Below, one piece after another: positions 10,721-21,060 of a stretch of 64,000 nt of DNA. Origin of the DNA: Blasia pusilla (lineage: Eukaryota; Marchantiophyta; Marchantiopsida; Blasiales); assembly GCA_050084515.1 (NCBI GenBank), contig CM114273.1, forward strand, positions 3,782,001-3,846,000. The letters run 5' to 3'. The notes below the pieces were generated by a model. It did not search any database. It saw only the letters and a program-made list of their open reading frames with translations, and was not told where the DNA came from. The position numbers and the translations under genes are program-made. Position 1 is the first letter of the stretch, and the number at the start of each line of letters is the position of its first letter.

Positions 10721-11719
10721 AACTCCTATGTCAGCTTGAGTGGAGTCAGTGTCGACCATAGTGTTGGAGGTGGCCACCAGAGTGAGTCAGACTTCACTAT
10801 TTTCTGCCATAGAGTTGGCGACGTTGGGAGTTGGACCAACTGAGGTGTTCCGGTTGGCCGCCACGTTGTGTGAGCGTGGAGAGATGACTGCTTCTTGTTC
10901 AGAGGTAGTTGAGGAGGTGGTGGACTTGCCCTCAAAGTCGGTGCTCAGGACGTTCCCCACAGAGTCATGGCATGCGGCGGCGGAAAAGTTGGTAGATATG
11001 CCAGCTCGACAGGCCATAGAGCGAGCAGTGGTGACACCTGGAGTAGTGCTACTGGATAACCGAGCTGGAGTATTTCGCTTGGTTAGTCCGACGGGACAAG
11101 AAGATACCACCCGCAGCGCGTCCTACTTGATTCGAGAGCGCAACCCTTGATGTTAGCGAAGGCGGCGTGTTTAGCATTGGGGTTACGGAAGGCCGACATT
11201 GAGCCTTGTCCCTTCCAGATACAAACCTCGATTGGGGGCGTATCACCCACTCAGTATATGACTTGACGGGAGATTGATGTCAAAGTCCAGCCAAAGCATG
11301 CGACGGATAGTGCTATGGTGCGCATATGTGCGATTACGACACCAACTGAGTCGTACGATGTGTTGGTGGGGAGTACAGTGTTATATTCCATACGATTCAT
11401 CCTTGACTTCTGGAAGGAGACCGTTGCTTATCGGCTAGGATGGCGGTCAGGTGACGGCCGGATGAATCAGTTACCCGTGCAGTTTGCGGGACGAGGTGGT
11501 CCATCACGAGGCGAGTCTGTGACCACGTTGGCGGATTTCACACGTAATGTTAGCTGACTAGCAGAGTTGTTGGAGGGGAACACACATGCGGAGGATGTCC
11601 CAGTAGCGGATAGTCCCACGGAGAGACAGGCCATGGCGGGTGTCTCTTCCCATGTTGGCGAGGCCTCTTCACCATAGTGGGGTACGACTCGAGAGCTACA
11701 TAGGAGTGTCGACGACCTC
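10721..11719 (+). pseudogene. Aspartic protease region, body 1
   Basis: Pieces in several frames. After a Ser/Thr-rich linker, 10740-11150 carries a region ending in the VFRLVSPTGQ block that precedes the protease. The active-site region (about 11125-11150) is shifted and reads LLDSRA where body 2 has LLDLGAQPLM. 11315-11557 carries the distal conserved block YDVLVGSTVLY and FILDFW, typical of this gypsy group. In-frame stops at about 11556 and 11678 end the frames before the methyltransferase. Dead copy; see body 2 for the better sequence. Confidence 0.7.
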
Positions 11720-12745
11720 GTGAGGCAGGCGTGGAGTCATGTTTTTATCCTAGAGCAGCGAGAGTCACGTGGCGATCAGGATCTTGGAGTGGAGACGTTG
11801 ACCCCACTGGATACCACACCCGTTGTGTGGCACTGCCCAGAGGAGGGTGTTAGGGTGTTAGATCTCTTCGGAGGGATAAGCACCGGATTGGCTGCATTAT
11901 TGCAGGCGGGCATACGGATGCATAAGTACCTTTATGTGGAGAGAGATGAGACCGCGCGGCGAGTATCATTACGTCACATGGCGAGATTGGTCCAGAGGTA
12001 TCCTGAGTTATTGCCGGTATCTCCAGTACGGGGATATCAGCATACGCTACCCGCCGACATCTCTTTGGTGGGGGCGCAGGATCTGGATAGAGTTGGCACC
12101 ATTCATTTGGTGATTGTTGGATGGCCATGTCAGGGTCATTCATCAGCTGGCCGAGGATTTGGATTGCAGGATCCGAGGTCAGGGATGTTTTGGGAGATGC
12201 TGCGAGTAGTATGACACTTGCAAGAGAGTCAGATATGTTCTCCAGCATACATTTTGGAGAACGTGCCGTTGTTGGGAGACACTCGTGCACGTGTGATGAC
12301 GAGTGTACATCAGATGAGGTCCTGGTTGGGACTCTTTGTGTTGTTAGATGCAGCGAGAGTTGGGTCACGTGCCCATCGTCCACGACTGTGGTGGATGAAC
12401 CTGATACCATCAGAGGTACTGAGTCGAGCATACGGTGGAGTCCAGAGAGCACCACATCTCAGAGTGGATGCTATTTTGGGCTTAGGGCGTCGATCTCAGG
12501 TGGTGACATGGGATGATAGACCACCGTTGGCCATGGCCAATTGGGTGGGGAGTTGAGGGCAGCCTTACCTACGTTGGTGAGCTTCCCAGCATCCCATGCC
12601 TTTCGTCAGGGAGGGCCAGGCATGATTTGGGATGAGGTGACCGGAGCATTGGAGGAGCCTACAGCAGATGAGCGCAAACGCGCCATGGGGTTTGCTACCG
12701 GTACTACAGCGGTGCCAGGGATGACTGAGGCATCCCGGAGACAAG
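11720..12745 (+). pseudogene. C5-cytosine DNA methyltransferase domain, body 1 (one stop, one frameshift)
   Basis: Same-frame pieces 11720-12214 and 12218-12556 carry motif I VLDLFGGIST (near 11850), the acidic motif II block YVERDETA, motif IV GWPCQGHSS with catalytic Cys (near 12125), motif VI ENVP (near 12260), and motif VIII HRPRLWWMN (near 12375). They are split by one TGA at 12212-12214; body 2 has CGA there, so this is a C-to-T change at a CpG. A one-base deletion near 12550 shifts the frame into 12541-12750, which holds the motif IX-like ADERKRAMGF block. The end of the domain is replaced at 12746 by a fragment resembling another element's LTR tips. Known family chemistry is transfer of methyl from SAM to C5 of cytosine. 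Confidence 0.9.
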
Positions 12746-12816
12746 TGTGATACCCACAATTTTGTACTTTGGAAGAAATGTATCTTTTTATTGAACAAAG
12801 ACTCTTGTACATTATG
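12746..12816 (+). repeat. Joined LTR-tip remnant inside methyltransferase of body 1
   Basis: TGTGATACCC plus the next ~45 bp match the first ~55 bp of the LTR at 3991-5273 (which is on the opposite strand), and the final ACTCTTGTACATTA matches that LTR's last bases. Body 2 has unrelated native sequence here (from about 19360). So a very short, internally deleted LTR or its scar replaced about 90 bp of the element. Confidence 0.6.
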
Positions 12817-14640
12817 ATTTATGCCGTTACATCCATGAGTTGGACCATTGCCTACAGGGTCTGTATAGGCATTGGTTGGGGGCGAGACAAGGAGGGATAG
12901 GCACCCATAGACTTCCTCGGACGTCGTTCGAGCAGAGAGTGCGAAGGCGGCTAGAGTAGCACATGTTCATTTTTTGGATGTGGAGCATGGTGTAGGAGGT
13001 TAGAGTGGAGTGGATGTTGCAGAGGTGGCTAGGGTTGCTACATAGCAACCAAAGCCGGAGGTTGCGTCCTCTCCGAGTGAGGTCACGATGGAGACTTGGG
13101 AGCCTCTGATAGGTCTCAAGTTGATAGGAGGAGAGCGACGGCGAGTTCATAGGTTTCTGAGAGGGCATGTCAGTTGTTTTGCCTTCAGTATGAGAGACTT
13201 GGGTATGCTGAAGGGTCCCGGGATACGGATTGAGTTGGCTAGTGATACGCCGATCTTTCGTCGACCCTACAGGTATTTTGATATGGAGCGAGCCTTGATT
13301 CAGAGTAGGAAATAGGACTTGTTGGAGGCATGACTTGTGGAGTTATCACATGGGGAGTATGCATCTGCCACAGTCATGCCGGCGAAGAAGGATATGTATG
13401 GCAATTGGACGGATAGGCGGATGTGTGGAGATTATCGTCCTATCAACCGAGAGACGAGGTCAGATCGATACGCCATGCCTACTCCTGAGGAGATCTTTGA
13501 TACGGTAGGGCATGCAAAGATCTTCAGTACTTTAGATCTCCGTGTTGGCTATCATCAGCTTCCTATCAGGTTGGAGGACATGGGGAAGACAGCATTCTGG
13601 GGGATAGATCGGTTTGGGAGAGATTGCTTGTATCAATGGCGGTTCTTACCATTTGGGTTGAAGAACGCGCCTGTAGAGTTTCAAAGAGTGATGGATAGGA
13701 TTCTTGCTGGCTTGGATTTTGTACGCTATTACATAGATTATATTCTTATCTTCAGTTCCACGGTTGAGGAGCATAAGCGACACTTGGAGGAGGTGTTTCG
13801 GCGATTGCAGTTACATGGACTGAAGTTACATCCAGGCAAGTGCAGATTCTTTCAGGAGCAGATTGAGTACTTGGGACATACCATATACCCGAGTGGGTTA
13901 GGCGTTCAGCAGACAAAGGTAGAGGCTATTGCGCAGATTCCACGCCCTACAGATGTGAGTCACGTTCGAGCATTTCTTGGACTGGCGAACTTCTATCGAC
14001 GATATGTCAAGGGTTTTAGTGCGATCGCAAAGTCTTTGACCTTGTTGATGAGACTTGATCAGGTTTGGTTGTGGGGAGATGATCAGGAGCGAGAATTTCA
14101 GGAGCTCAAGGATAGGTTGACGTCCTCATCCATTTTACAGAGACAGGTTAGGGGTCGCCCATTCCAGTTACATACGGATTGGAGCATGTTGGGTCTAGGA
14201 GAAGTGCTTACTCAGAGGGATGACGAGGAGAGGGAGTTCGTTGTGGCTTATACCAGCCGATCGAACAACATTGCAGAGGCGAAGTACAACTCCTACAAGG
14301 GAGAGTGCTTGGCTGCAGTGTGGGTCGTGGCACATTTCAGGTGATATTTATTCGGCAACCCTTTCACACTTATCACTGATCATCAGCCGTTGAGGTGGTT
14401 GATGGAGTCCGAAAAGCTTACGGGAAAGCTTGCCAGGTGGGCTCTATTACTACAGGAGTATGAGTTTGAGGTGGTTCATAGGCCAAGTCGGCTGAACCAG
14501 GATGCGGATGGGTTGAGTCGTAACCCATGTCCGAGTCAGAGAGACGACACAGGAGCTCGATGGCACGGGGAGAGTGATGAGGAGATGGTGCCCAGTTGGC
14601 ATGCATCTGCCTATCTTTGTTAGTTGACTATGGCAGGTCA
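12817..14640 (+). pseudogene. Reverse transcriptase and RNase H, body 1
   Basis: The RT lead-in at 13088-13315 (HRFLRGHVSCFAFSM, TPIFRRPYRY) ends in two stops at 13313 and about 13332. An open frame of 335 codons (13337-14344) carries RT: PAKKDMYGNWTDRRMCGDYR at 15-34, catalytic Asp67 in STLDLRVGYHQLP, PFGLKNAP, and the active-site box at 132-135, which reads YIDY instead of YIDD, so a catalytic Asp is lost. Then HPGKCRFF, LGHTIYPSGLGV, FLGLANFYRRYVKGF, and RNase H (LHTDWSMLGLG). A TGA at 14342 (Cys in body 2) interrupts RNase H, which resumes to DHQPLRWLME, LARWALLLQEYEFEVVHR and DADGLSRNP. Copies the RNA genome in intact relatives. Confidence 0.9.
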
Positions 14641-15327
14641 GCCACATGTGATGACTCCAGTGGTGGGGTTGGATGATGAGTCTTTGGATCCGGAGGTTAG
14701 TGAGGAGGTGACATGTGGTCGTGATATCCATGACGACATGGAGGTTATGGAGTTCTTGCGCACTGGCGTCATTGCGAGTATAGTGAGTGCTAGGGAGCAA
14801 GATCGGATCCTAAATAGAGCCAAGAGGTTCAGGTGGGAGGAGACTCACATTTTGCGGGTATGGGGAGATGGTAGGATACGAGTGGTACCTCATCCTTCCC
14901 AGCGAGCACGTGTAGTGCGACATGCCCATGAGGAGTTGGGACATTTCGGAGTAAAAGCGTACTTACAGCTTACTCCATGTTCAGTATTGGTGGCGTGGCA
15001 TGCATACTAGGATACAGGAGTTTGTGGCCAGATGTATGGTATGTGAGAGAGTGCGAGCATCCTTCAATGCTCCCACTCCGCAGTTACATCCTTTGCCGAT
15101 TATGGGTTTAGGTTATCGGTGGAGTTTAGACTTTGCGGGACCTTTGCCATTGATGAGGCGTCATCATAGGTACGTGTTGGTCATGGTGGAGAATTTCTCC
15201 AAGTGGATAGAGTTGGTGGCACTACCAGACAAGGCGAGCGAGGAAACAGCTTATGCGTTTCTAGATTGTGTGCTTAGTCACTTCGGTGCACCGGCGGAGG
15301 TGTTGACTGACCAGGGTACCGAGTTTC
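14641..15327 (+). pseudogene. Integrase N-terminal and core part, body 1 (truncated at the tandem joint)
   Basis: The tether at 14624-14860 leads to the zinc-binding HHCC region (HAHEELGHFGV, then CMVCERVR), broken by a frameshift near 14975, where body 2 keeps frame (KRTYNLL...WWRGMH). The catalytic core follows: WSLDFAGPLP with the first Asp, and APAEVLTDQGTEF with the second Asp. At 15328 the sequence jumps to element leader, so the third catalytic residue, the GPF-like module and the PHD finger are missing from this body. Confidence 0.85.
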
Positions 15328-15541
15328 CGAGTAGAGGTTGCATGTATGACCCAAGAGAGTGTCGCTAGGTTAGGTGAGTTAATTGGGAGGCTCATGATGA
15401 GCCCGAGTGTTGAGGTCGGGTGTGTCATCACGAGATTGACATTAGCATATGTGAGCTAGTGAGGAGTGTGGGAGACTCTCAAGGAGTCTGAGTGCTTAAG
15501 CGGGTGAGACAGGGTTTGTCATCACGGCGTTCTTCCAGGGT
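15328..15541 (+). other. Tandem joint and leader of gypsy body 2
   Basis: From CCGAGTAG at 15328 the sequence matches 8718-8948 almost throughout, with scattered substitutions and small indels. It therefore repeats the last part of the body 1 leader. No LTR, primer site or purine tract lies at the joint. Confidence 0.85.
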
Positions 15542-17103
15542 TTGGAAGAATGGGGTAGTGCAAGTAGTAGTAGTGGTGTGACACGGAGTGGAGTAAGATA
15601 TCAAGGGGTTACCAGTGAAGAGCTACCTCGACATCCATCCGTGGCTGGATTGTCATCACTAGACACCTGGTCTGGTGACGAGATCGCAGACGGAGGTAGT
15701 ATCACCTGGCAGGAGATGGACGACATGGGCCATCAAGGCATGCGTCGTTTCTCGGGTGCAGTGGGCACCATCGACTTAGATGATTTTATCCAAGAGTTTG
15801 ACACATGGTGCGACTTCCAAGAGATGCGGACCCCGACACGGTTCAACCCTTTCATGGCATGGAAGGGGTTGTTCCAACATTGGGAAGGTCCTCTGATGGA
15901 TGATAACATGGAGTTTTGATCGCTAAATTCAGTAGAGATCGATGCTTGGAGGATGTATTGGGCTCCAGGGTACGTTTCCACTAGTGGTCGCGAGGCATAT
16001 GATGGGATCGTGAGAGGAGAGAGACCCACACCATCAGCCCGGAGACTAGATGGAGAGGAGGGCAGAGAGACAGGCGATGTAGCAGAGACCTCTGGTGGTA
16101 GAGGGCCACCCAGCTTGAGTCCCACAGTGGAGTTCTTCCGACAGTTGGGGAAGAGCTACCAGGGCTTACGCACCGACAAGCTGAAGAGTCTACAAGGTTT
16201 TCAATGACGATCAGATGAGAGTCTGAGAGAGGCATTCACACGCATGAGGAGGCTTATCATTGCTATGTATGGAGTGACTGAGGCACAGTTAGTCCAGTAT
16301 TGGTACGGGGTTCTTGACCGAGAACTACGGAGGAGAGTCCGAGATGCGGTGCTCATTCACACAGTGAAGTCCACATTGAAGGTGGTCTTTGAGTTTTCTG
16401 AGCGTATTGAGCTCAACATGAGTAGGGAGCAGGTACAGACCGCTGGATTTTCTCGAGAGTCGAAGGGTCCACGAGCGACGGTGACCCCATAGGTGTCACA
16501 ACGAGCACCAGTACCACGAAAGCGGGCCAGTTTACCCAGAGAGCAGGCCAGGTACCGTGAGCCTATGAGGCAACGACCCGTACCTACATATGTTGCCCAA
16601 CAGGGACCGATGTTGTCTTGTTGGACGTGTGGAGGGGCCCATAGGCAGAGAGACTGCCCACAGCATGGGAGAGGACTACTAGCGCCTTCTATTGCTCACG
16701 AGCCACAAAGGATAGCCCCACCACAGTACCAGTGTGACTATTGCCAAAGATATGGTCACACTAGGAATAGATGTTTTGACCTTCCTCGAGAGGCACGTCC
16801 AGAGGTAGGCCGAGGACCTGGGGGCAGTTGTCTTGGAGGAGGTCGGGGAGTTCTTCCTGGACATGGTGGTAGAGGACCACCACCAGCCAGAGGAGATGGA
16901 GCAAGAGCACTAGAGCCGGCACTTCTCTCACGCATCGATCAGTTCAAGCAGAGGATTGCTTCCATGACGATGATGCAGCTCAGGGAAGGCACGGAGCCGC
17001 GGACAACTAGTGTGGCTCCACCTTCTACCTCTTACCCTGACATGGGTGAGGATCTCGCCAGTATGGGGTTATGTGTAGTGCAGCTTAGGTTGAGGCGGCT
17101 GTA
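15542..17103 (+). pseudogene. Gag of methyltransferase gypsy, body 2 (frameshifted)
   Basis: Mirrors body 1 and is better preserved. 15542-15919: N-terminal Ser-rich segment and gag core GTIDLDDFIQEFDTW, ended by a TGA after DDNMEF. Frame breaks near 15945 and 16205. 16244-16492 carries the rest of the capsid-like part; a TAG at 16490 separates it from the nucleocapsid at 16493-17104. The latter has two intact zinc knuckles: CWTCGGAHRQRDC (C-X2-C-X3-H-X4-C) and CDYCQRYGHTRNRC (C-X2-C-X4-H-X4-C), then a Gly/Arg/Pro-rich stretch and a short helix (ALLSRIDQFKQRIASM). Role: RNA packaging and particle assembly. Confidence 0.85.
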
Positions 17104-18315
17104 GTGGTGACTCAGGGTGCTACGAGAGGCACCGAGCCATTGAGAGGTAGAGTTGAGATTGACCCAATGGAGGGGAACGATGGGCGGCAGCCCAGGGTTC
17201 CACAGTCCTTCACATTGTCGGAGGAACTACACACACCATCGATGGTGCCTCGACGACCAGCGCTGCCTATAGCTCAAGCAGGTACGTTGACGTCACGAGG
17301 AGTTGGAGTGATAACTCCTATGCCGGCTTGAGTGGAGTCAATGTCAACCATAGTGCTGGAGGTGGCCACCAGAGTGAGTCGGACTCCGCTATTTTCCGCC
17401 ATAGAGTTGGCGACGTTGGGAGTTGGACCAGATGAGGTGTTCCAGCTGGCCGCCATGTTGTGTGAGCATGGAGAGATGATTGCTTCTTGTTCAGAGGTGG
17501 TGGACTTGCCCTCAAAGCCGGGCCCCCGAGAATGGTTTATTGGGGGATGGTGCTGAGTGCTCATGACGTTCCTCACAGAGTCATGGCATGCAGCGGCGGC
17601 GAAGTTGGTAGATATGCCAGCTCAACAGGCCATAGAGCCAGCAGTGGTGACACCAGGAGTAGAGTTACTGGATAACTGAGCTAGAGTATTTTTCTTGGTA
17701 AGACCGACCGGGACAATATACCACCCGCAGCGCGTCCTACTTGATTTGGGAGCGCAGCCCTTGATGTTAGGGAAGGCGGCGTGTTTAGCGTTGGGGTTAC
17801 GAAAGGCCGACATTGAGACTTGTCCCTTCCAGATACAGACCTTGATTGGGGGCGTGTCACCCACGCAGTATATGACTCGACAAGAGATAGTTGTCAGATT
17901 CCAGCCACAGCATGCGACAGATAGTGCTATGGTGCGCACACGTGCGATTACGACATCAACTGAGTCATTTGATGTGTTGGTGGGGAGTACAATGTTATAT
18001 CCCTTAGGATTCATCCTTGACTTCTGGGAGGAGAACGTTGCTTGTCGGCCAGGGTGGCGGTCAGATGACGGGCGGATGAGTCAATTACCCGTGCAGTTTG
18101 CGGGACGAGATGGTCGATCACGAGGCAAGTCTGTGACCACGTTGGCAGCTTTCACAGGTAGTGTTAGCTGGCTAGGAGAGTTTTTGGAGGGAAACGCACA
18201 TGCGGAGGATGTCCCAGTAGCAGATAGTCCCACGGAGAGACAGGCCATGGCGGGTGTCTCTTCCCATGTTGGCACGACCTCTTCATCATTATGGGGTACG
18301 ACTCGAGAGCTATAG
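17104..18315 (+). pseudogene. Aspartic protease region, body 2
   Basis: The linker at 17104-17331 ends in TGA. 17332-17675 includes an approximately 20-bp extra segment relative to body 1 around 17520-17550 and then a stop. The frame at 17695-18315 is a clean 206 codons and holds the active site LLDLGAQPLMLGKAACLALG: catalytic Asp in a D-L-G-A context rather than D-S/T-G-A. It is followed by IGGVSPTQYMTRQ, the FDVLVGSTMLYPLGFILDFW block and QLPVQFAG. A TAG at 18313 separates it from the methyltransferase frame starting about 80 bp downstream. DLGA is shared with the degenerate relatives, so it looks like a family trait, not a mutation. Confidence 0.75.
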
Positions 18316-18398
18316 AGGAGTGCCGACGACCTTGTGAGCCGTGGAGTCATGCCTTTATCTCGCAGCAGCGAGAGTAAGGTGGGGATCGGGCCCCTGGA

Positions 18399-19580
18399 GT
18401 GGAGACGTTGACCCCATTGGATACCACACCCATTGTGTGGCAATGTCCAGAAGAGGATGTTAGGGTGTTAGATCTCTTCGGAGGGATTAGCACCAGATTG
18501 GTTGCAGTATTGCAGGCGGGCATCCAGGTGCATCAGTACCTTTATGTGGAGAGAGATGAGACCGCGCGGCCAGTATCATTACGTCACGTGGCAAGATTGG
18601 TCCAGAGGTATTCTGAGTTGTTGTCAGTATCTGCAGTACAGGGATATCAGCATACACTACCTGCCGACATCTCTTTGGTGGGGGCGCAAGATCTTGATAG
18701 AGTTGGGACCATTCATTTGGTGATTGTTGGAAGGCCATGTCAAGGCCATACATCAGTTGGCCGAGGATTTGGATTGCAGGATCCAAGGTCAGGGATGTTT
18801 TGGGAGATGTTGCGAGAAGTACGACACTTGGAGGAGAGTCAAACATGTTCTCCGGCATACATTTTGGAGAACGTGCCATTGTTGGGAGACACTCATGCAC
18901 GTGTGATGACGAGTGTGCATCAGGTGAGGTCCTGGTTGGGACCAACTGTGTTGCTAGATGCAGCGAGAGTTGGATCATGTGCCCATCATCCAAGAATGTG
19001 GTGGACAAACTTGATACCATCAAAGGTACTGAGTCGAGCATACGATGGAGTCCAGAGAGCACCACATCTCAAAATGGATGCTATTTTGGGCTCAGGGCGT
19101 CGATCTCAGGTGGAGATGCGGGATGATAGACCACCATTGGCGATGGCCAGTAGGGTGGGGGAGTTGAGAGCAGCCTTACCTACGTTGGTGAGCTTCCCAG
19201 CATCCCATGCCTTTTGTGAGGGAAGGCCAGGCATGATTTGGGATGAGGTGACCCGAGCATTAGAGGAGCCTAAAGCAAATGAGCGCGAGCGCGCCATGGG
19301 GCTTTCTACGGGTACTACAACGGTGCCTGGTATGACTGAGGCATCCTGGAGACAGGTGTTGGGGCAAGTGATGGACCTCAAATGTCTCACGTGGATAGTC
19401 AACCTAGGTATGGCTGAGCAGAGACGGATGCAAGTGTCATCCATGTCGTCATGTCCACGAGTTGGCCCATTGCCTACAGGGTCTATACAAGCATTGCTTG
19501 GGGCGGGACGAAGAGAGATAGGCACCCATGGACTTCCTTGGAGATCGTTCGAGCAGAGAGTGCTAAGGTGGCCAGAGTAG
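18399..19580 (+). CDS. Retrotransposon-encoded C5-cytosine DNA methyltransferase, open over 393 codons
   Basis: Motifs run in the standard order of C5 methyltransferases: I VLDLFGGIS at 23-31 (SAM binding), II YVERDETA at 49-56, III-like DISLVGAQDL at 90-99, IV G-R-P-C-Q at 111-115 with catalytic Cys114, VI E157-N158-V159, VIII AHHPRMWWTN at 195-204, a putative target-recognition stretch after 205, IX-like RERAMGLSTGT, and X-like LGQVMDLKCLTWIV. The order rules out the permuted DRM class. No chromodomain or BAH domain is visible, unlike CMT and MET1. The first Met is chosen only because it opens the frame; upstream in-frame codons are stopped, and in an intact element this would be an internal Pol domain. 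It lies between protease and RT. Arg112 replaces the Trp of body 1. Activity untested. Confidence 0.9.
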   Translation: METLTPLDTTPIVWQCPEEDVRVLDLFGGISTRLVAVLQAGIQVHQYLYVERDETARPVSLRHVARLVQRYSELLSVSAVQGYQHTLPADISLVGAQDLDRVGTIHLVIVGRPCQGHTSVGRGFGLQDPRSGMFWEMLREVRHLEESQTCSPAYILENVPLLGDTHARVMTSVHQVRSWLGPTVLLDAARVGSCAHHPRMWWTNLIPSKVLSRAYDGVQRAPHLKMDAILGSGRRSQVEMRDDRPPLAMASRVGELRAALPTLVSFPASHAFCEGRPGMIWDEVTRALEEPKANERERAMGLSTGTTTVPGMTEASWRQVLGQVMDLKCLTWIVNLGMAEQRRMQVSSMSSCPRVGPLPTGSIQALLGAGRREIGTHGLPWRSFEQRVLRWPE

Positions 19581-21060
19581 CACATGTTCATTTTTTGCAT
19601 GTGGAGCATGATGTAGGAGGTTAGAGTCGAGTGGCTTTTGCGGAGGTGGCTAGGGTTGCTACATAGCAACCAAAGCCGGAGGTTGTGTCCTCTCCGAGTG
19701 AGGTCACGATGGAGACTTGGGAGCCTCTGATAGTTCTCAAGTTGATAGGAGGAGAGCGACGACAAGTTCATAGGTTTTTGAGAGGGCATGTTAGTTGTTT
19801 TGCCTTTAGTATGAGGGACTTGGGTACGCTGAAGGGTCCCGGGATACGGATTGAGTTGGCTAGTGATACACCGATCTTTCGTCGACCCTATAGGTATTCT
19901 GATATGGAGCGAGCCTTGATTCAGAGCAGAAGTCAGGAATTGTTGAGGGCAGGACTTGTGGAGTTATCACATGGGGAGTATGCATCTGCCACGGTCATGC
20001 CGGCGAAGAAGGATATGTATGGCAATTGGACGGATAGGCGGATGTGGAGATTACCGGCCTATCAACCTGGGGAAAGCCATGCATACTCTAAAGAGATCTT
20101 TGATGCGGAGAGCATGCAAAGATATTTGAGTTTAGATCTCCGTGTTGGCTATCATCGCCTTCCTACCATTGGAGGACAAGGAGAAGACAACATTCTGGGG
20201 GATAGATCGGTTCGGGAGAGATTTCTTGTATCAGTGGCGGTTCTTACCATTCGGGTTGAAGAACATGCGTGCAGAGTTTCAGCAAGGGATAGATAGGATT
20301 CTGGGTGGCTTGAATTTTGTACGATGTTACATAGATGATATTCTTATCTTCAGTTCCACGGTTGAGGAGCATGAGTGACACCTAGAGGAGGTATTTTGGC
20401 GATTGCACTTACATGGACTGAAGTTACATCCAGGAAAGTGCAGATTCTTTCAGGAGCAGATTGAGTACTTGAGACACACCGTATACCCGAGTGGGTTAGG
20501 CGTTCAGTAGATGAAGGTAGAGGCTATTGCGCAGATTCCACGCCCTACAGATGTGAGTCGAATCCGAGTGTTTCTTGGACTGGAAAACTTCTATCGACGG
20601 TATGTCAAGGATTTTAGTGCAATCGCAAAGTCTTTGATCTTGTTGACGAGACTTTATCAGGTTTGGTTGTGGGGAGATGATCAGGAGCGAGCATTTCAGG
20701 AGCTCAAGGATAATTGACGTCCTCACCCATTTTACAGAGACTAGTTAGGGGTCGCCCATTCCAATTACATAAGGATTGGAGCATGTTAGGTCTAGGAGCG
20801 GTGCTTACTTAGAGGGATGACGAGGAGAGGGAGTTCGTTGTGGCTTACGCGAGCTGATCGAACAACATTCCAGAGGTGAAGTACATTTCTTATGAGGGAG
20901 AGTGCTTGGATGCAGTGTGGGTCATGGCACATTTCAGGTGTTATTTATTCGGCAACCCTTTCACATTTTTCACTGATCATCAACCGTTGAGGTGGTTGAT
21001 GGAGTCCGACAAGCTTAGGGGAAAGCTTTCCAGGTGGGATCTATTACTATAGGAGGATGA
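19581..21060 (+). pseudogene. Reverse transcriptase and RNase H, body 2
   Basis: 19685-20296 opens with ETWEPLIVLKLIGGERRQVH, FLRGHVSCFAFSMRDLG, TPIFRRPYRY, ERALIQSRSQELLRAGLVEL, all uninterrupted where body 1 has two stops. A two-base deletion at about 20045 (after DRRM) breaks the frame within RT motif 1. 20142-20378 recovers PFGLKN and an intact active site CYIDDILIFSS. Stops at 20376 and 20508 and a frame break near 20715 follow. RNase H is recognisable across 20740-21060 (RGRPFQLH, GECLDAVW, DHQPLRWLMES) but eroded. At about 21070 the sequence jumps straight to the integrase region: about 365 bp present in body 1 (14467-14831) are deleted at a short shared AGGTGG. Confidence 0.9.

Noticed and set aside
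11850-12455. A 201-codon minus-strand frame over the methyltransferase of body 1
   Set aside because: Antisense to a region with clear plus-strand methyltransferase motifs; no motif of its own. The same applies to 19065-18487.
16490-16492. The stop between gag segments in body 2 as programmed readthrough
   Set aside because: Body 1 reads CAA-type sense sequence at this place and other stops are scattered, so simple decay is likelier.
18399-19580. Assignment of the methyltransferase to plant DRM or CMT
   Set aside because: Motif order is I-IV-VI-VIII-IX, not permuted as in DRM, and no chromodomain is embedded as in CMT. The class was left open.
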